The notes under the pieces were generated by a model, which saw nothing but the letters and a program-made list of their open reading frames with translations, was not told where the DNA came from and did no database searches. From positions 179,001 through 243,000 of the forward strand of contig JAKNDB010000097.1 of assembly GCA_024305405.1 (NCBI GenBank): 64,000 nucleotides of DNA, written 5' to 3'. This document shows, piece after piece, positions 1 to 14,800 of the stretch (position 1 is its first letter; every line of letters begins with the position of its first letter). The DNA comes from Dirofilaria immitis. Taxonomy: Eukaryota; Nematoda; Chromadorea; Rhabditida; Onchocercidae. The position numbers and the translations under genes were made by a program.

Positions 1-3000
1 AAGAGAGAGAGAGAGGGAAGAATAAGACAGAAGTCTTGAAGGACGTACTAGGCCAAGTACTTGAATAAAAGAATACTGCTTTTTGTCCTTCCTATTTCGA
101 GCATCAATGATGGTAGTTAAAATCGAATTCCTTCCTCTATGATAATTTAGGGAATAATCATTCATTTATTATCACTTGTTCAGATCATTTTTCTTATATT
201 TTGTAAAAATTTTATTTAAAAATGTATACATTCTCGATATGTTGTTAAACTTTTTCTATCTCATATTTATCATTTATCTTGAGCAAAGATTTAAGCCTTT
301 TTTTAATAATTAATTTAATTTTTGTTTTCAGAAGTTAATGAACAGATAGAGACTGGATTTCATAAATTATAATTTTATCCTTCATCTATAATTTATTCGT
401 CGTCTAAACTTCATATTATTGTTATTAGCAATTTATTATTTAAATAATATTACTAATTAATAAAGAAAAAAACTATTAATCATTAGTAAAATTTCAGTAG
501 CTTAATAAGTCATTAGCAAATTATCAGTGAATCGAATTATCAGTGAATTTAAAAATAGGTATAGAACATATTTCTTCTTGCATATTACAATTCACAATTG
601 TATTTCGTAACATTTCTATTTTATATTTTCCAAATTATTTTTACAAATTTTGCGAAAAAATTTTAAGAAATAAACAAAACATGGAATCAAAAATCAAGTG
701 CTCTAAATGGGTGAAAAGAATAAGCTGAAAATAATGCAAAAACAGATTGAAACAAAATTTATGAATAATAGAGCTAAGTATATATTCATTTAAGTAATAC
801 GCAACTATAAAAAGAAAGAATATTTAGATAGAAAAAGAAATGCACTATTTTGCTATAATTTTATTCCAGTTACCGTATCATATCTTTTAATTACCGTAAG
901 CGCGAAATTTTTCATTACCGTACCATATGCATTAAATTAGCGTTGTTATCTGTTTACTGAACTAATAAAAAAGAAAACAATAAAAAACATTCTTTTATAT
1001 TGATGGAAATAATTTTATTCCAATTACGCATTTTACGGTTACCGTATCAAAAAATTCATTCACTGTATGCGTGAAATTTTTCATTACCGTACCACACGCA
1101 TTAAATTAGCTTTGATATCTTGATGCCTGTTTACTAAATTAATAAAAAAATGAAAAAAATGAAAAATATTCTTTTATATTTATGGAAAAAAGAAAATATT
1201 CTAATAACTGGATTGAATTCGATTGAATTTTATATAATTTAATTTACTAAAATTTGGAGCTTTTTCTGCTAACCAAATCATTTCTCATTTTTTACTGAAT
1301 TTATTTTAAATTTTGATAACATTGTTAGCTTATTTGAAGATAAATGAAAAAAATTCGAGAAAAAAGGAAACGATTATAATTATTGATTTTTGTTGTCATT
1401 TTTTTCTCACTTATTTTGATGAAAACTATTTAGTTCGTCTTCATTTTGAAAGCTTAAATAATTTATTTGATTATATTGTGTATTTCAGCAAAGGAGCATA
1501 TAAATATTGATTAAAATAATTTGAAATCAGAAATGGAAAAAATAGATAAAATTATTTTTTCTTATGTTTATGTAGTAATTTAATTCTTAATTAATATTAT
1601 AGAAAAGCTATTAGATTAATTTATTATCGATTAGCGGCGAGCATATTTCAAATTAATTTTATATTTTATTGGCGATAAAATAAGTTAGCATTCCATTAGC
1701 AAAAAAATAAACATTCATAGTTGCTTATTATATATGACATAGTAATGAAAATGATTAATTGGAATTTAATTTATCATAAAAAAATTAATTAAAGAAACTG
1801 AAATAGAAAAAGTTTATTGCTTTTTTAAATATTCCATTTCAATATTACTATTATTTTTTTATCAATAATTTGTATGATATTATTTTATGATAATAATTTT
1901 TCATAAAATTTTTATCATTAAGTAATGCAAATATTTTAAAGATAGTGGAGAGAAGAGAGAAAAAACGATATGCCTTATTTGACAGTAAATGAATCAAATT
2001 TTAAGGAAGCATCGGGAATTAGAAATTTGACATTTATTGATTTTAAAAAAAAAAGAAAGTCAAGCAATTCTCTCAGAGCTATGTCATCGGTTAACTTTGG
2101 TTTAACTTATTTATTCAAAACTTTGATTAAGTCAAACTTTGAATTTAATTTTCCTCTATAAAAATATTATTTGCCTTAGTTATTTTGCTTATCAATTCTC
2201 GTCAAATTGTTAAATGATTTCAAGAAAAAATTATCAATTCGTTGTTGCACAATATTTTGCAATTGATAATTTCATTCTTTGAATGAACAATAAATATTTC
2301 AATATTTACATGAAATATTATAAAGTTTAAACATATAAAATTTACTGATTAATAATTGATAAAATTATTTCTCGAATAATGCTATTTTCGCTCAAGAAAT
2401 TCTTTTTTTTTTAAATTTAAATTTTCAGAAAAAATTTTAAATAACTTCATGCGATCAATTTTAATAATATTATTGCTTGGATTATTTCATACGATGAAAA
2501 CATTTCAACTTCTCGATGAGTTTGTTTTCTTATTTTTATTTTTCTTATTTACCTTTATCTTATTTTCAATTATCTAAATATCATATCTTAGCTTAAATTA
2601 TTTTATTGATATATTTCATTTAAAATTTTATCATCACTACTTCTTGCTTTTCAAACTGATTCTATTGCTATGTATTTCATTTCAATATTATTAACACATT
2701 TATTTTTGAAATAAAAAAAATGTAAATAAAAGAAATGAGAAATCAACACGAAAAAAAAGGAAAAGAAAGTTGATAAATTCCTTTAAAAGGGAAAGAAAAA
2801 GTTTTCGAGAAAACTTTTTTTTTATTTTCGAGAAAAATTCACCAAAAAGAATTTATTGATGAGCATCGTTTGTTTATTGACGAATATATCATTTATTGGA
2901 ATATAAATTTTTCATAAAAGATTTATTGTAATTAAATGTTAATCATATCATAAATGCTGAAAAATTCTCTCATACATTGTTTTTATGATTTGTAATTATA

Positions 3001-3229
3001 ATTTAATTATAAATTAATTTAATAATAATTAATTAATCTTTTAGAATTTTTAATCGATTTTTTGAAATTTTTTATCTTTTAAAATTTGTTTTTTTCTTTT
3101 TTTTCTTTTTTTTTATCAGCCAACTTATCCAATATTTTCTTATGTCTCATATCCGCTGCAATAATTTTATGGCCAAATTCAATTCTTTTTTATATTATTC
3201 TCTTGACACTAAATTCATATTTGATTTAT
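1..3229. other. Intergenic AT-rich DNA, no gene recognised
   Basis: Short open frames here (for example 543-728, 1313-1510, 1970-2161) show no recognisable motif, no splice-site pairing and the base composition of the surrounding non-coding DNA. A short AG tract opens the window at 1-16, and one imperfect tandem duplication lies at 857-1195. The region is upstream of the UNC-49B-like gene and may hold its promoter, but no specific element can be named. Confidence 0.6.
857..1195. repeat. Imperfect tandem duplication, about 155-185 bp unit, two copies
   Basis: Copy 1 spans about 857-1010 and copy 2 about 1011-1195. Both start with AATTTTATTCCA, carry TTACCGTATCA, then GAAATTTTTCATTACCGTACCA, then GCATTAAATTAGC, and end with ATTCTTTTATATT. 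The copies differ by substitutions and small indels. The TTACCGTA word recurs elsewhere near 4050 and 4790, so this may be part of a dispersed repeat. Confidence 0.75.
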
Positions 3230-6200
3230 ATGAATCGATTAATTATACATATATATTTATACATAATAGACATGGAAATATATATATACATATAGTAAGG
3301 CATAAAGCTATGAAAATAGCCTTATTGAAAAATGAGGCTAATTGTATGGGAATTGATGAGCCTATAGCCTATGAAAACTTCTACACAATGTTAGTAGTGA
3401 TAAATAGAAGAATTTTTGCAGTGAATGTGATTCATATACCAAAAAATCTCAAAAATATTAGACAATCTTGTCGATAATACCACTTATGATAAACGTCTAA
3501 GGCCAAAACACGGTATAGAACCAGTAAATGTTGGTATTACGATACATGTATCAAGTGTTAGTGCAGTATCCGAAGTTGATATGGTACGTATATATATGTA
3601 ATAGATAATAATGATAATGATCATTAATATAACAAATAATAGTGATAATGGTTATTAGATTTCATACTGAAATCATTTTTTCCTATAATTTAATCAGTAA
3701 TTTATAATTTCAAAATATTATCATTTAAATTCATGCAAAAAAAATATGTAAATTTAAAAAAGTTTTTTGTTTTGTTTTGTTTATTTTTTGACTTTATTTT
3801 AGATATTTATATTAAAGGAATCATTTTTATTTTTAGGATTTTACAATCGATTTCTATTTAAGACAAACTTGGAATGATCCACGTCTTGCATTTAAACATT
3901 ATTTATATGATATTTTTGAAAATGATATTGATTCATTAACAGTTAGTTTTTTTTTTCATAATTTTAACAATTCAATTAATTACTTAATGTTAGGAAAAAA
4001 ATAGAATAATTTGTTAAAAACTACTGTATCAATAGATTTTAAAATGGTACCGTATCTGAGATAATGTTGCAACAAAGAATCAAGAAATTTTAATTATCAA
4101 GTACGCATTCATAAATAACTTTCGAATTTTACTGAAACATCAGAATATATTAGATAATAGGTTATTCACAAGTCATATAACAGATATATTACATACAGAT
4201 CATTTATTATATTTTAATAATTCTTCACTCAAGACTTGATTATCATCGAGTTCTCGAGTGGAGATAATTAGATTTCATTTTTTTTCGAATATAACAAAAT
4301 GTTTTTTAATGAATATTCAAGAATAATTCAAACATTTTGAGCTAGAAAATACTTTGATAAAAATGGGAAAATAATGGAATACATCAATTAGGTCAATAGC
4401 ATAATTTATCCCTGAAACAATAAAATACGGTAGATCAAAAAATCTACATAGGTGAAATTGATAATGAAATGTTGCATCAATCGAAATAAATACACATATT
4501 TAGGTTGGCGTTGATTATTTACACAAATTATGGAAGCCAGATACGTTTTTCCCGAACGAGAAGAAGTCATATTTTCACGTTACAACAACGCATAATTCAT
4601 TCTTGCGCATTTATCCAAATGGTAATGTATTTACCAGTCAGAGGTTTGTTTTATTTTAAAATTGATTAATTTCGATATTAAATTTAGGAAAAAGAAGACA
4701 GATCATTAAAAACTGATTTTTCACACTTCATAATAATTTATATCTCATATTCATTACCTTCGCAATAAATTCATTAACAGATAATATACGTAAGGTACGG
4801 TAACATCTCTACAGTAGTAATGAATAAGTACTGTATGAACGAATGGGTATTGCATTCAGAGAAAACAATATAAAAATATTAAAATACTGGAATGTTTTTC
4901 AAATGAAAATCTTAACAATCTAATAAACAATACAGTTAACATATATTTAAAAAAAAACTCTTCCATTTGATTTACCTGAAGATATATTAATCTGTAAAAC
5001 AAAAAGTACTACTGAGAAATTTTCCACAATAGAAATAAAAATTAAAAACATTAATTGGATATAAATTGCACCTGCGTTATAAAAATATCATATAATAGTA
5101 ATAGTTTCATTTTTTTAGAATTTGATGAAATTAATAAAATTTAATAAAAATTTTAATTTATATGCTTATAGGCTAACTGTTACAGCTATGTGTAACATGG
5201 AACTTCAGCTATTCCCGATGGATTCTCAAAAATGCAAGCTTGAAATTGAAAGTTGTTAGTTGAAATTAAAAATATAATTTCTTTAATTTTTTTGTATTAC
5301 TAATAACAAATTTAAATACATCCTATATGGTACTCATTTCTTTGAATAGCTAAATTATGACAATATTTTTGAATCTTAGCAAATAATTAAATAATGATAT
5401 ATTTCAGTGTAGTTAGTCATTAAACTTAAATTTATGAATCTATGCGAGAGAATAAAAAGAATACATTTTACAGATGGATACAGTGTATTAGACATCATTT
5501 ACTTTTTCAATAATTCAAAAAATTCAATATCAAAATCCGAATTTGAATTACCTCAATTTGTATTAGATGATATACAAATTGGATCTCGAAATATTGTTTT
5601 AACTTCTGGTATGCAATAAATTCCTTTTCTATATTTGTAAAATTTTGATACACAAAAAGAATCTAATTGAACATTGCAAAAAATACAATCTAATCGTAAT
5701 ATTTTTGAAAGATATATTTTAAAAGTTTTTCTGAATTAGCTATTTGATTAAAATTTATTTCATTCTATTAATTAATTATTTAAATTTTAAATTGCTAACA
5801 TTTCAGGTAACTATTCACGTCTAACTTGTGCATTTTTATTTAAACGAAATATAGGCTTTTATATTATTCAAGTTTATTTACCATCAATACTGATCGTTGT
5901 CATATCATGGGTATCATTTTGGCTTAGTCGTGATGCAACACCAGCACGTGTAGCGCTTAATGTACTTACCATACTTACGATGACAACACTTACCGCAACT
6001 ACAAATGTTAGATTTTATAATTTTGATTAAAAAAAAAAAAAATTTTAATTTTTATTTAAATTTATAAATTAAAAAAGAGTTAATTTATAAAAATATCAAT
6101 TAAATTTTATTATTTTTGAGTAAATTTTTTCTTTAAAAAAGTTAAATTTATTTAATATGAAAATTAATCGAAACAATAATACGATGAAATTAATTTGATT

Positions 6201-7948
6201 AATTTTAAAATAATAAAATTATAGGCTTCGATGCCAAAAGTTTCATATATTAAAAGTATCGATATATTTCTCGGTTAGTTTTATATATAATATATAAATA
6301 ATTTGTTAATATGTAAAAAAAAAAAATGATTCAATTGTTAATTATTTTTTAATAAGTATTAAACGAACATAATGATTATTTTTATTATAATAGCATTGTT
6401 ATTTGAATAATTCGACTAATATATATGATATATATATTCGAATTAATGAACAATTTTAGGTGTATCATTTGTTATGGTATTCAGTTCGTTACTTGAATTT
6501 GCTGCTGTTGGATATATTAGTAAAAGGATAAAATTAATCAGAAAAAGGCAAAAAGATATGCGTAATAGGTTAAATTTTATTTCCTTATTCATATCTATGT
6601 TTTATCATCATTGTTACTTCACTGTAGAAACTTGAGAAAGAATACTTTCGTTCTTGTTTTTCACTCTTTGAAACGTTGCATTACTGTAAGAAGTTGAGAA
6701 AAATAGTTTTGTTGTTACTTTTCACTTTGTAGAACTTTGAATTACTGTAAGAAGTTGAGAAAGAATACTTTCATTGTTGCTTTTCATCCCGTGAAACTTC
6801 GCACTACTGTAAGAAAATGAGAAAGAGTACTTTCATCTTTCCTTTTCACTCTGTAAAACTTTCCATTACTGTAAGAAGTTGAGGAAGAATACTTTCACTC
6901 TCTTTTTAATTTTCATTATCTTTCTAATTAATCATAAAAAACTCTAGGTAAAAGGTAATTAACTCAAACTAATTAACTCTTATGCATAAATTACAGTTCT
7001 ATAATTTGTCATAATTATTGGTAATATTTTTAAGAAGGTTGCAAACGTCAAACTATTTCTATGCTATGCCATCGACAACCGAGAATACCGTAATCTCGCT
7101 ATATCATCCATTTTATTCATCTCGTGATAAAAATTCTACTCTGTACAATGGAGGTGAAATCAAACCACCTGTAATTCTAAAAAAGTTAGTATCCATAGAT
7201 AAGTATGGTGTAAAGCTTTCTTGGGAAAATATTAATTTAAAATTTATCAATCTATGATTATAGTTGATGACATTTACTGTATCGCAAAATACTATAATCA
7301 TAATAACATTTATTAATTTACGGTTACACTCATTGATCATATTTAATATACGATTCATGAAATTTGCCATTCACTGTACTGCGGAATACTATAATCATAG
7401 TAGTAGTACTGCAGCAATACGGTAGTGATAAATTACAGACTAAAATGTTATATTACTAATTAGAATGCTATCAATGAGTGTTAATTGACATGACCAATTA
7501 AAATTGTAATTTATATAAATGCTAATAATAATATAACTTCAAAAAAAAATGCATAAATAAAGGTCAATTAAGGGTGAATGTCAATGTCCGATACCGCCAC
7601 CATCACCGACACCAACAAATCATGCTGAGGAAAACGAAAAGAGGAATATATGTTACTATTTTGTATGATACGACCAAGTGAAATCGACAAATATTCTCGA
7701 TCTGTTTTCCCACTGGTAATAATTCATATTTATTAATAAATAATCAAATTTTGATAAGATAAATTCATAACTATTAATAAATGATCATGTTCTGATAAGA
7801 TAATTCAATTCTAAACTTATAAAATATTGTATGTTTTCATTTGGAAATTTTTTATCAATTTCAGATTTTCCTGATATTCAATTTAATATACTGGCTCTAC
7901 TACTACAATATCAGCGGTGCAGAACTTGCAGATATGGATTTGATGTGA
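3230..7948 (+). CDS. unc-49: UNC-49B-like GABA-gated chloride channel subunit (Cys-loop receptor)
   Basis: Pentameric GABA receptor subunit, expected to mediate inhibitory neuromuscular transmission. Exons: 3230-3294 (tentative signal exon), 3422-3583, 3837-3941, 4504-4643, 5172-5254, 5474-5608, 5807-6006, 6225-6273, 6460-6568, 7035-7170, 7573-7715, 7865-7948; about 470 aa. Visible landmarks: YDKRLRPK and GITIHVSS near the N-terminus, [11 protein letters not shown] loop, the 13-residue Cys-loop ([15 protein letters not shown]), M1 with [10 protein letters not shown], anion-type PARV before M2 ([14 protein letters not shown]), M3, then [14 protein letters not shown] before M4 and a stop at 7946-7948. 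The M3-M4 loop carries [15 protein letters not shown], which resembles C. elegans UNC-49B as I recall it. Single-base frame breaks fall at the A-run 3441-3446 and near 7631-7640. The signal exon rests mainly on having the same 65-nt length and phase as its counterpart in the minus-strand paralogue. Candidate polyadenylation signal at 8111-8116. Confidence 0.85.
6615..6910. repeat. Minisatellite, about 62-bp unit, nearly 5 copies, intronic
   Basis: The word ACTGTAAGAAGTTGAG recurs at about 6621, 6683, 6744, 6806 and 6868, followed each time by AAAGAATACTTTC and a TTTTCACT block. Spacing is 61-62 bp with a few substitutions per copy. It lies in the intron between the M3 exon and the M3-M4 loop exon of the UNC-49B-like gene. 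Confidence 0.8.
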
Positions 7949-8860
7949 AATAATATACTTTCCCTTTGATTTCCTATTTTATCAAACATTTTTATTCTGT
8001 AATTATTTTATCAAGTGATAAAATATTTCCTCAGGAATAATGCTATTGATTAAGAGAGCAAATATATTGATTCATTAATGCTTGTTTTGTAAATTTTCAT
8101 ATAATTCTAAAATAAATATTATCAATCATGCTTATTTTTCTTTATCACCATCAATCCTTGTATGACAGTGCATATTTCATAGTTTACTCAAATCGATGTG
8201 ATCCAAATGATACGAAGAATTATCAGAATTATCAACTTATCGCACTCATAAACAATCTTATCATATTTTTGATTTGCTTTGATAATTTGCAATAATTCTA
8301 CATAAACTCAATTCATTTGAATTTGATAAATTACCCTGGGAATTATATAAAAGTGAAAAAGTGGAGTTTTTTCATTTTTTTATAACATAACATTAATAAT
8401 AATGAATAAAAAGCTAAATCCGAAATATAAAATAGAATTACTGAAATACTTAATTATAGCAACATAATTAAGCAAATAGCTCAAGTAGGAAGAAGTGCAG
8501 AATCAGGAATTATCGTCGGAAGTTCGAATTATTATCATAGGTTCGATCCTTTTTCTTCTTTTAGTGATACTTTAACTGATTCTTGCAATTTCGAAACGCT
8601 TGCGTCGTTTAGCGACTGTTTATGACGGACCGCAAAAACCCGAGTGTGAAATTTTACTCTGTGTTACATTCGAATCGAAGTGGTATGTGTAATATGGTAA
8701 TATAGGAAATTGAAGATAGGAATTAACTGTATCCTATAATTGCGCTTGGTACAGTAGAATTTTCGTAATTTTAATTTAATTGCTATTCAAATTATTATCA
8801 AAAGTTCGATTTCGAAATTAATTATTTATTTAAATGCATATGCTATATTGGAGTTTAATT
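7949..8860. other. Intergenic gap between UNC-49B-like gene and Pol5 gene
   Basis: Holds the putative polyadenylation signal AATAAA at 8111-8116 and a patch with more GC than its surroundings at about 8500-8720. The two genes run in the same direction, so the patch is a candidate promoter region for the Pol5 gene. No further exon or RNA gene could be supported. Confidence 0.5.
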
Positions 8861-8864
8861 ACAG
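8855..8864 (+). promoter_or_regulatory. Probable spliced-leader trans-splice acceptor of the Pol5 gene
   Basis: A TTTAATTACAG-type acceptor ends at 8864, five bases before the ATG at 8870, and no upstream coding exon is needed. A 3' splice site immediately 5' of a start codon is the usual signature of SL trans-splicing in nematodes. No leader sequence itself is in the window. Confidence 0.55.
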
Positions 8865-8869
8865 ATAAA

Positions 8870-11800
8870 ATGGTTAATATATCGAATGAGTTATTAGACA
8901 AATTTTATGATCTTGCCGATTTTGATCAATGTAAGCGTCATAATGCTGTGATCGCCATTTTGGATAATGTAAGTCGTATATGAATTTTGAAGCTTTTTTT
9001 TATTGTCTCTTAATAAATAAGATAAGCTAATTTTAAAACTTTGCATCTGCTTTGCAAACTTGTTCTTCTGATAATTCCGTATCTATAAGATTTTTTGCAA
9101 ACTTGTTCTTCTGATAATTCTATATGTATAAGATAATGCTTTTTTGCACGGTTAATAACCATTTCAAAAGTAATTCCAAATTCTGCTTTTCTTGTTTTAC
9201 TATATATATGGAAAATGGGAAATTTTTATTCTTCAAATAAAATTACCAAAGAAAAAAATTTAGGAGTTGCTGTGAGGCTAGAACAAGACTTTTCTTATTT
9301 GTTTCTTTTCATTAATTCATGTCAGTTTAGTACGATAGATCAGTAGTAAATCATGATTGATCAAATAGTAAAAATAATAAATTTAAAATTTTCATTTAAT
9401 GAATATACGCAATTCTTTTTCAGTTTGAACAGAATGCTTCATATTTCATGGAGAGATTGATATCCGGTTTGGCATCGTCACGAGCTGCTGCACGTCTTGG
9501 TTATACAAATGCACTTACAATTATTCTTTCTTCATTTGGTAAAGATTGGCCAGTTGAAGTATTATTCAAAATGGCTGATCAGAACTTACCATTAAATAAA
9601 ACAGTCCGTTTTTTGGGTTCTTTTTATTGGTACTATAATTTCTTAACCGAAGGATTTCATCATATTAACTGTAAAAGAAATCCTCTAAGGGAAAATAATT
9701 CTTAAAATTCGGATAATTCTATAAAATATTATCTCGTTTGTAAACAGCATATCTTTTTCAAATAGATGATTCATCTCTATAAAATTATTTCATTTAGGAA
9801 AATTCGGGTTCAATATTGGGTCAACATTTATTTCATTTGGCTATGGTGAATAGCAATGCATATGATGAGGCATATATTTTTGCATTCCTTTTCAAATTTT
9901 TTAGTTTTTGAAATTTTTATCGATTTTCTAATTTATTTTGACTAAATGGCATCAGTTTTTAGGCTATATGTGAAATAGCGAAACGTGAAATGAGCTTGGT
10001 AGAGAAACAAAATAGTTTGGCTTACTCTGCGACTAATTTATTAGCTCAATGCGCGAATAAATTAAGAGGGAAGAAATTTACAAAAGAATTTTGGCCACTC
10101 GTAAAAAAGATTTTATGCAGCCGCTAGATTCACTTGTTCCAGAATGGTTTTATTTTGCTCTGTGTATTATGGAAAAGCATAGTGTAAGTTGAAAATTTAA
10201 TAATGAAATTCTCATTATGAAATTTCAGTAATAACTTAAAATGATATCGTAACAATCTCTTTCACTGATCAAAAATTTTATTACGATTTTCATCCCAATG
10301 ATTGTTTCTGCAGAATACGTTCAAAGGTGAAGTATCATTCTTATCAGCTAGTGGAGAATTATACATTTCTGATAATGACTATGATAAGGTTGTCAATATT
10401 CTGAAGGTTATTTCTTGATTTTTCTTTTCATTTATTGTAAGTTTTCTTCGTTATGAATGATATTGCTTATTATTAACCTATAAAAGATAATTAATTTGGA
10501 ATGTATTTGTTTCATTTCAGAACTTTACTACTAATTCTGGGAAATTTTTCAAGCCATTCAATTGTAATTTGTACTATACGTTTAAAGTAATAAATGTAGA
10601 GCAATTTTTAAGAAAGCGAGTGGCTTTGCTGAGAATGAACTCATATTAAAATTATTGCTGCGTGCACGGATATCGAGAAATTTCGAAACAATTTATAGTA
10701 AAGTTGTTGAAAAATGGTTGTATCATGGCGATTTACACAGAGTAATGATTAACATTTATTTAATAATGAGCATATTTGAATACTATATAGTTGGAAAATT
10801 TTTTTATTATCATAAAATATTAACAATTGATATTATGAGCCTCCTTACCTGAGTCTAGATTCATTATGATTCATTTATAATCGAAAGAAAGTTACTCATT
10901 ATTAAATAAGAAAGTAATCTTGACGACAAAAATCGCTGTTTTCCTATACTTCATACCACTTTTAGGTCATATCTCGCGCAATACCTTTTATTAATGCAAT
11001 TCTACAACAAGCAGATTTCGAAACTGATGAGGTACGATTTTGTTTACCGAATTGCAATATTTTTTTCAGCTGTCACTTGGTTTTATGAAAAAGTCCAGAA
11101 GTATTATATGCTTTCTTTCTTCAAAATATTCTTCAAATGTTTCTGATTTCTAATGCTAAATTTCTTTTTCATTTAGTTGGTAGCTGTGTTTTCTCCTGAA
11201 TTCATACGCTTGATAAGATCGGTGCGAAGGAGCAGTGAATTTCGTTTCTTGTTTCCCACAATTGAAGCTATTCTGCTAGTTCTTAAAGAGGTTTTCTTTT
11301 TCATCTTGTTACATTCTGAAAGATTTTCATATGATTAAGTTTTCTTTAAAGATAACAATTTAATTTTCCTTTTATCTGCTTTTTATCCTTTTTTGAAAAT
11401 TGGCACCTTAAACAAACGATTTTCTGATTTAAAAAAAAGATGTTTTTTATATTGGTAAGGACATTCCATTTTAGTCGCTTACTACAAAAGAATGGAATTC
11501 AACTAACACTGCTAAATTGCTTGATAGTTTCGATCGCGTTGGAGATGGAAATTTTGATGAATTTATCGGTGGAAACATTAAAATCACGGAAAAATTTTAC
11601 TGCGATTGAATAGTGATGTCGACGCAGTAGTCCATGAGGTAACTAAATTTATACGATTACTAATTTGGCATATTTCAACACAAATTAAATATTGCAAATT
11701 GTAAAATTTAATTATCTCTTTTTCTGGATTTATTGAATTTATTTCGCAGGCCATAGAGGAAGGTGGTTGGAGATTAAGGCGAATAACAAATGTATTTCTA

Positions 11801-14800
11801 CACTGGCCCGCAAATGTGCAGGAACGTATCTTAAAACTGTTGTTTAAGCACGGAAAATGGACAGAGGATGTAAGTTAAATTATCTTGATTTATCACAGTT
11901 AAAATTATCGAGATAAGATTTGATCATATACTTAGAATGGCAATATTTTTTTTTAATATTTTAGATACGCAATGCTTTTTGTTCATGTATTGCTTCATTA
12001 TTCGTTGTCAGTGTAAGAGCAGGCAGGAATGTGACCGCGATTTATAACGATGAGCATAAAAAGCTCTTGCAGAAATTAAGCAGAAAACAGGATGCGGGAA
12101 TTAAGTCGCCTGTGACTAACGGGTAACTTTTTTTCTGCTTATGATCATCGATGGACTTTTATCTATGTATGAAAGAAATATTATTCCTATCATCTATTTC
12201 TATCAATAATAAGAATCATGCAGTTATCTCCGTCATTTATACTTGGTTTATTTTTGAGCGACGAGTGCCATAAATTTTTTTAGAACTTTATCTACATTTA
12301 TGAATGTGCTTACACTATGGATAGCTGCAGCATCTAATTCAAATGAGCGGCAGTCATATTTAAGCGATCTTGCTGAGATAGCAACAATAAGCGAAAAGAT
12401 GACAGAAAATGACAACACTAGCAGCGTAGCGGTAATTATTTAATCATATTTTTAATTTATTTGAATACAAATTGCTATTGATATGTATTAAATGATAAAT
12501 GCTTTGATATCATTATGTATGTTTAATATCCGCACATCGCCCTTCGTATTTTCTAACTGTTTTGATTCTTATAATATTTCATTTCCTTTTACGATTTAAA
12601 ATGTCTTACAGTTGTTTAACTTCAGGATTTGTACTTGTTTACTTATAAGAATGATAAGAATGTTTTTAGGTTTTGAATGATTTATTACTTTCTTTATTGA
12701 GTCGACCACATCGATATCATCGCTCAATTGTTCATTACGTCTTTGCTTCGTTTGTTTCACAAATGAAATTAGAAAATCTTCTGCAGATTTTTGAGGTTTC
12801 AATTTTTCGTTTAGATGAATGATAGTTATTTTAAAATTTCAAATCTAAAGATTTTAATGCTTAATATATGACACAAGAACTTATTACGTAGTTTTCGCAT
12901 ATTATGTCTGAAATTGCGCTGTAGATCTTTTGCTGCTTTTTTAAGACAATCAATCTCAGCAATGAAGAATTAATGCAAGAAAAAGATGCCAGCGAAAGCG
13001 ACGATGAGGATGGTAAAGATGAGGATAGCAGTGGGAATTCTGAACATGCCAGTGAAGAGAATGGTTTCGACTGTTTCCATTTTTACTTAATGTTGTTTAA
13101 ATTTATTGATAAGGAAAGCGCGAATTGTATCAATAATTTGTTTCAGAAATTAATAATAATGGTAATATCATGGATCAGCAAGAGGAAACGGATGAATCTG
13201 ACTTTGAAGAGGAGGACGAAGAGAAAAGTGAAGTTGATGAGGAATTTGTCAATAATCTTAAAAGCGCACTTGGTTCTGCTGCTGCCCGTTCAGATAACGA
13301 TGACGAGGTAGCTAGAGTTCCGTGAAAACTTGTATTGGCTTGAAATTATATTAGAGGATGACAATTTTTTTGCGTTCGTTTGTGTATAAATCATTATTAA
13401 AGTAACTAAATGATTTTAACTTTATTGCTTGTTATCTAGATATAATCGCATATTTTTCGTTCTTTTTGAATTTTATTGTACAACCAGCATCGTAGTAGTT
13501 AAAAGAAAATCAGAAATTTTATTTGCTTCATTTCATTAGTTTTTGATTCCTTCAGTTTATTTTCTTCCTATTAAAAAAATATCTTTGAGGACAGCCTATC
13601 ATCAACTGTAAGCGACGAAACGATGTTTCGCTTGGATGAAGGCTTGGCAGCTGTGTTTCGTAAAAGGATGAAAAATTCTCGAAGTCTAAGTGCATTCTTA
13701 GTGGAACAGGCTCAACAGTTTCGTGCCAAATGTTTCGACCTGCTATTGATAGCAATATCTCATCAAGAAGGAGCATACAAAACAGTGGTAAATTGCATTT
13801 TTTTTTGAAATTCTTTTGAAATCAATAATATGTAAATTGTTTGTTTTACAGGATCTTATTTTGCCTCTAATTGAATGTGCTCAACAAGCTCTCCATAGAA
13901 AAGATGGCGAATTAACTTTCAAAAAAGCAACGAGTTTACTAGAAATTATCATAAAACATAAAAAGGTATAAATATTGATTATATCATCCAAATTCATATT
14001 CATGTTTTTATAGAGATTTTTCGATGTTTTTCTTGATTTATTCGTTTAGAATGAGCTAGATGAAAGGCATGCTATCAAGCTCATGGATGAACTTGTCCTG
14101 GCGACATCACGAATTGTAAATCCCGTTATGAGGAATATTCTTGGCAGCGTTGCAGGTTTTTGGTGAATCTTTTGTTTCTTGAATCATTTCGAATATAACA
14201 TTACGTAACTTACTTTACAGTTACAAGTTTTAGTTCTCAAGCTGTTATGATGCAAATGAAAATGCTATTACGGAAAATATGCACATAAAAGTGGTCGAAT
14301 TGTTGGAAAAATACATGAATGATAATAAAAACCAAATTTTAAACGAAATTGTCCTGACTCCCTTCATCAAATACCCGGTAATTTTTCCATGTTACTTTGA
14401 AATTAAGTCAGTACATCCAAAAATATTATTGCGCAACATATTATTTAAAATTTTTTCATGATTTATGATTTTTAGCATGCATTGTCAAGCGAACTTCCAC
14501 GGATCATCGATTTTGCTTTTGATGAAAATGTCCGAACATTTCAAAGAGTACGTTTGTCTATTAGAAATTTTCACTCTATGAATGGAAAAAAATTGTTTAT
14601 TTTATGCTTTTAATTATTTCATAACTTTTTCCACAATTTATGATTTTTAGTTATTAAGCAACACTTATGAGTGATCAAAAGTTTCTACGGAATTGCATTC
14701 CTATTTTATTTTCTGAGTAAAAACTCATAATCTAATATATCATCTTAAAGTCTGGAACAAGTAATGAAAATCCTTGTACTTCTGACTTCTACTTTTAAAT

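Noticed and set aside
3142..3477. 111-residue open frame overlapping the start of the UNC-49B-like gene
   Set aside because: Its frame differs from that of the receptor exon beginning at 3422, and its content shows no receptor or signal-peptide feature.
8486..8562. tRNA-like sequence with GGTTCGATCC (B-box-like) and complementary ends GGAAGAAG / CTTCTT
   Set aside because: The A-box is poor, the T-stem does not pair well and no proper anticodon arm could be drawn; at best a decayed tRNA-derived element.
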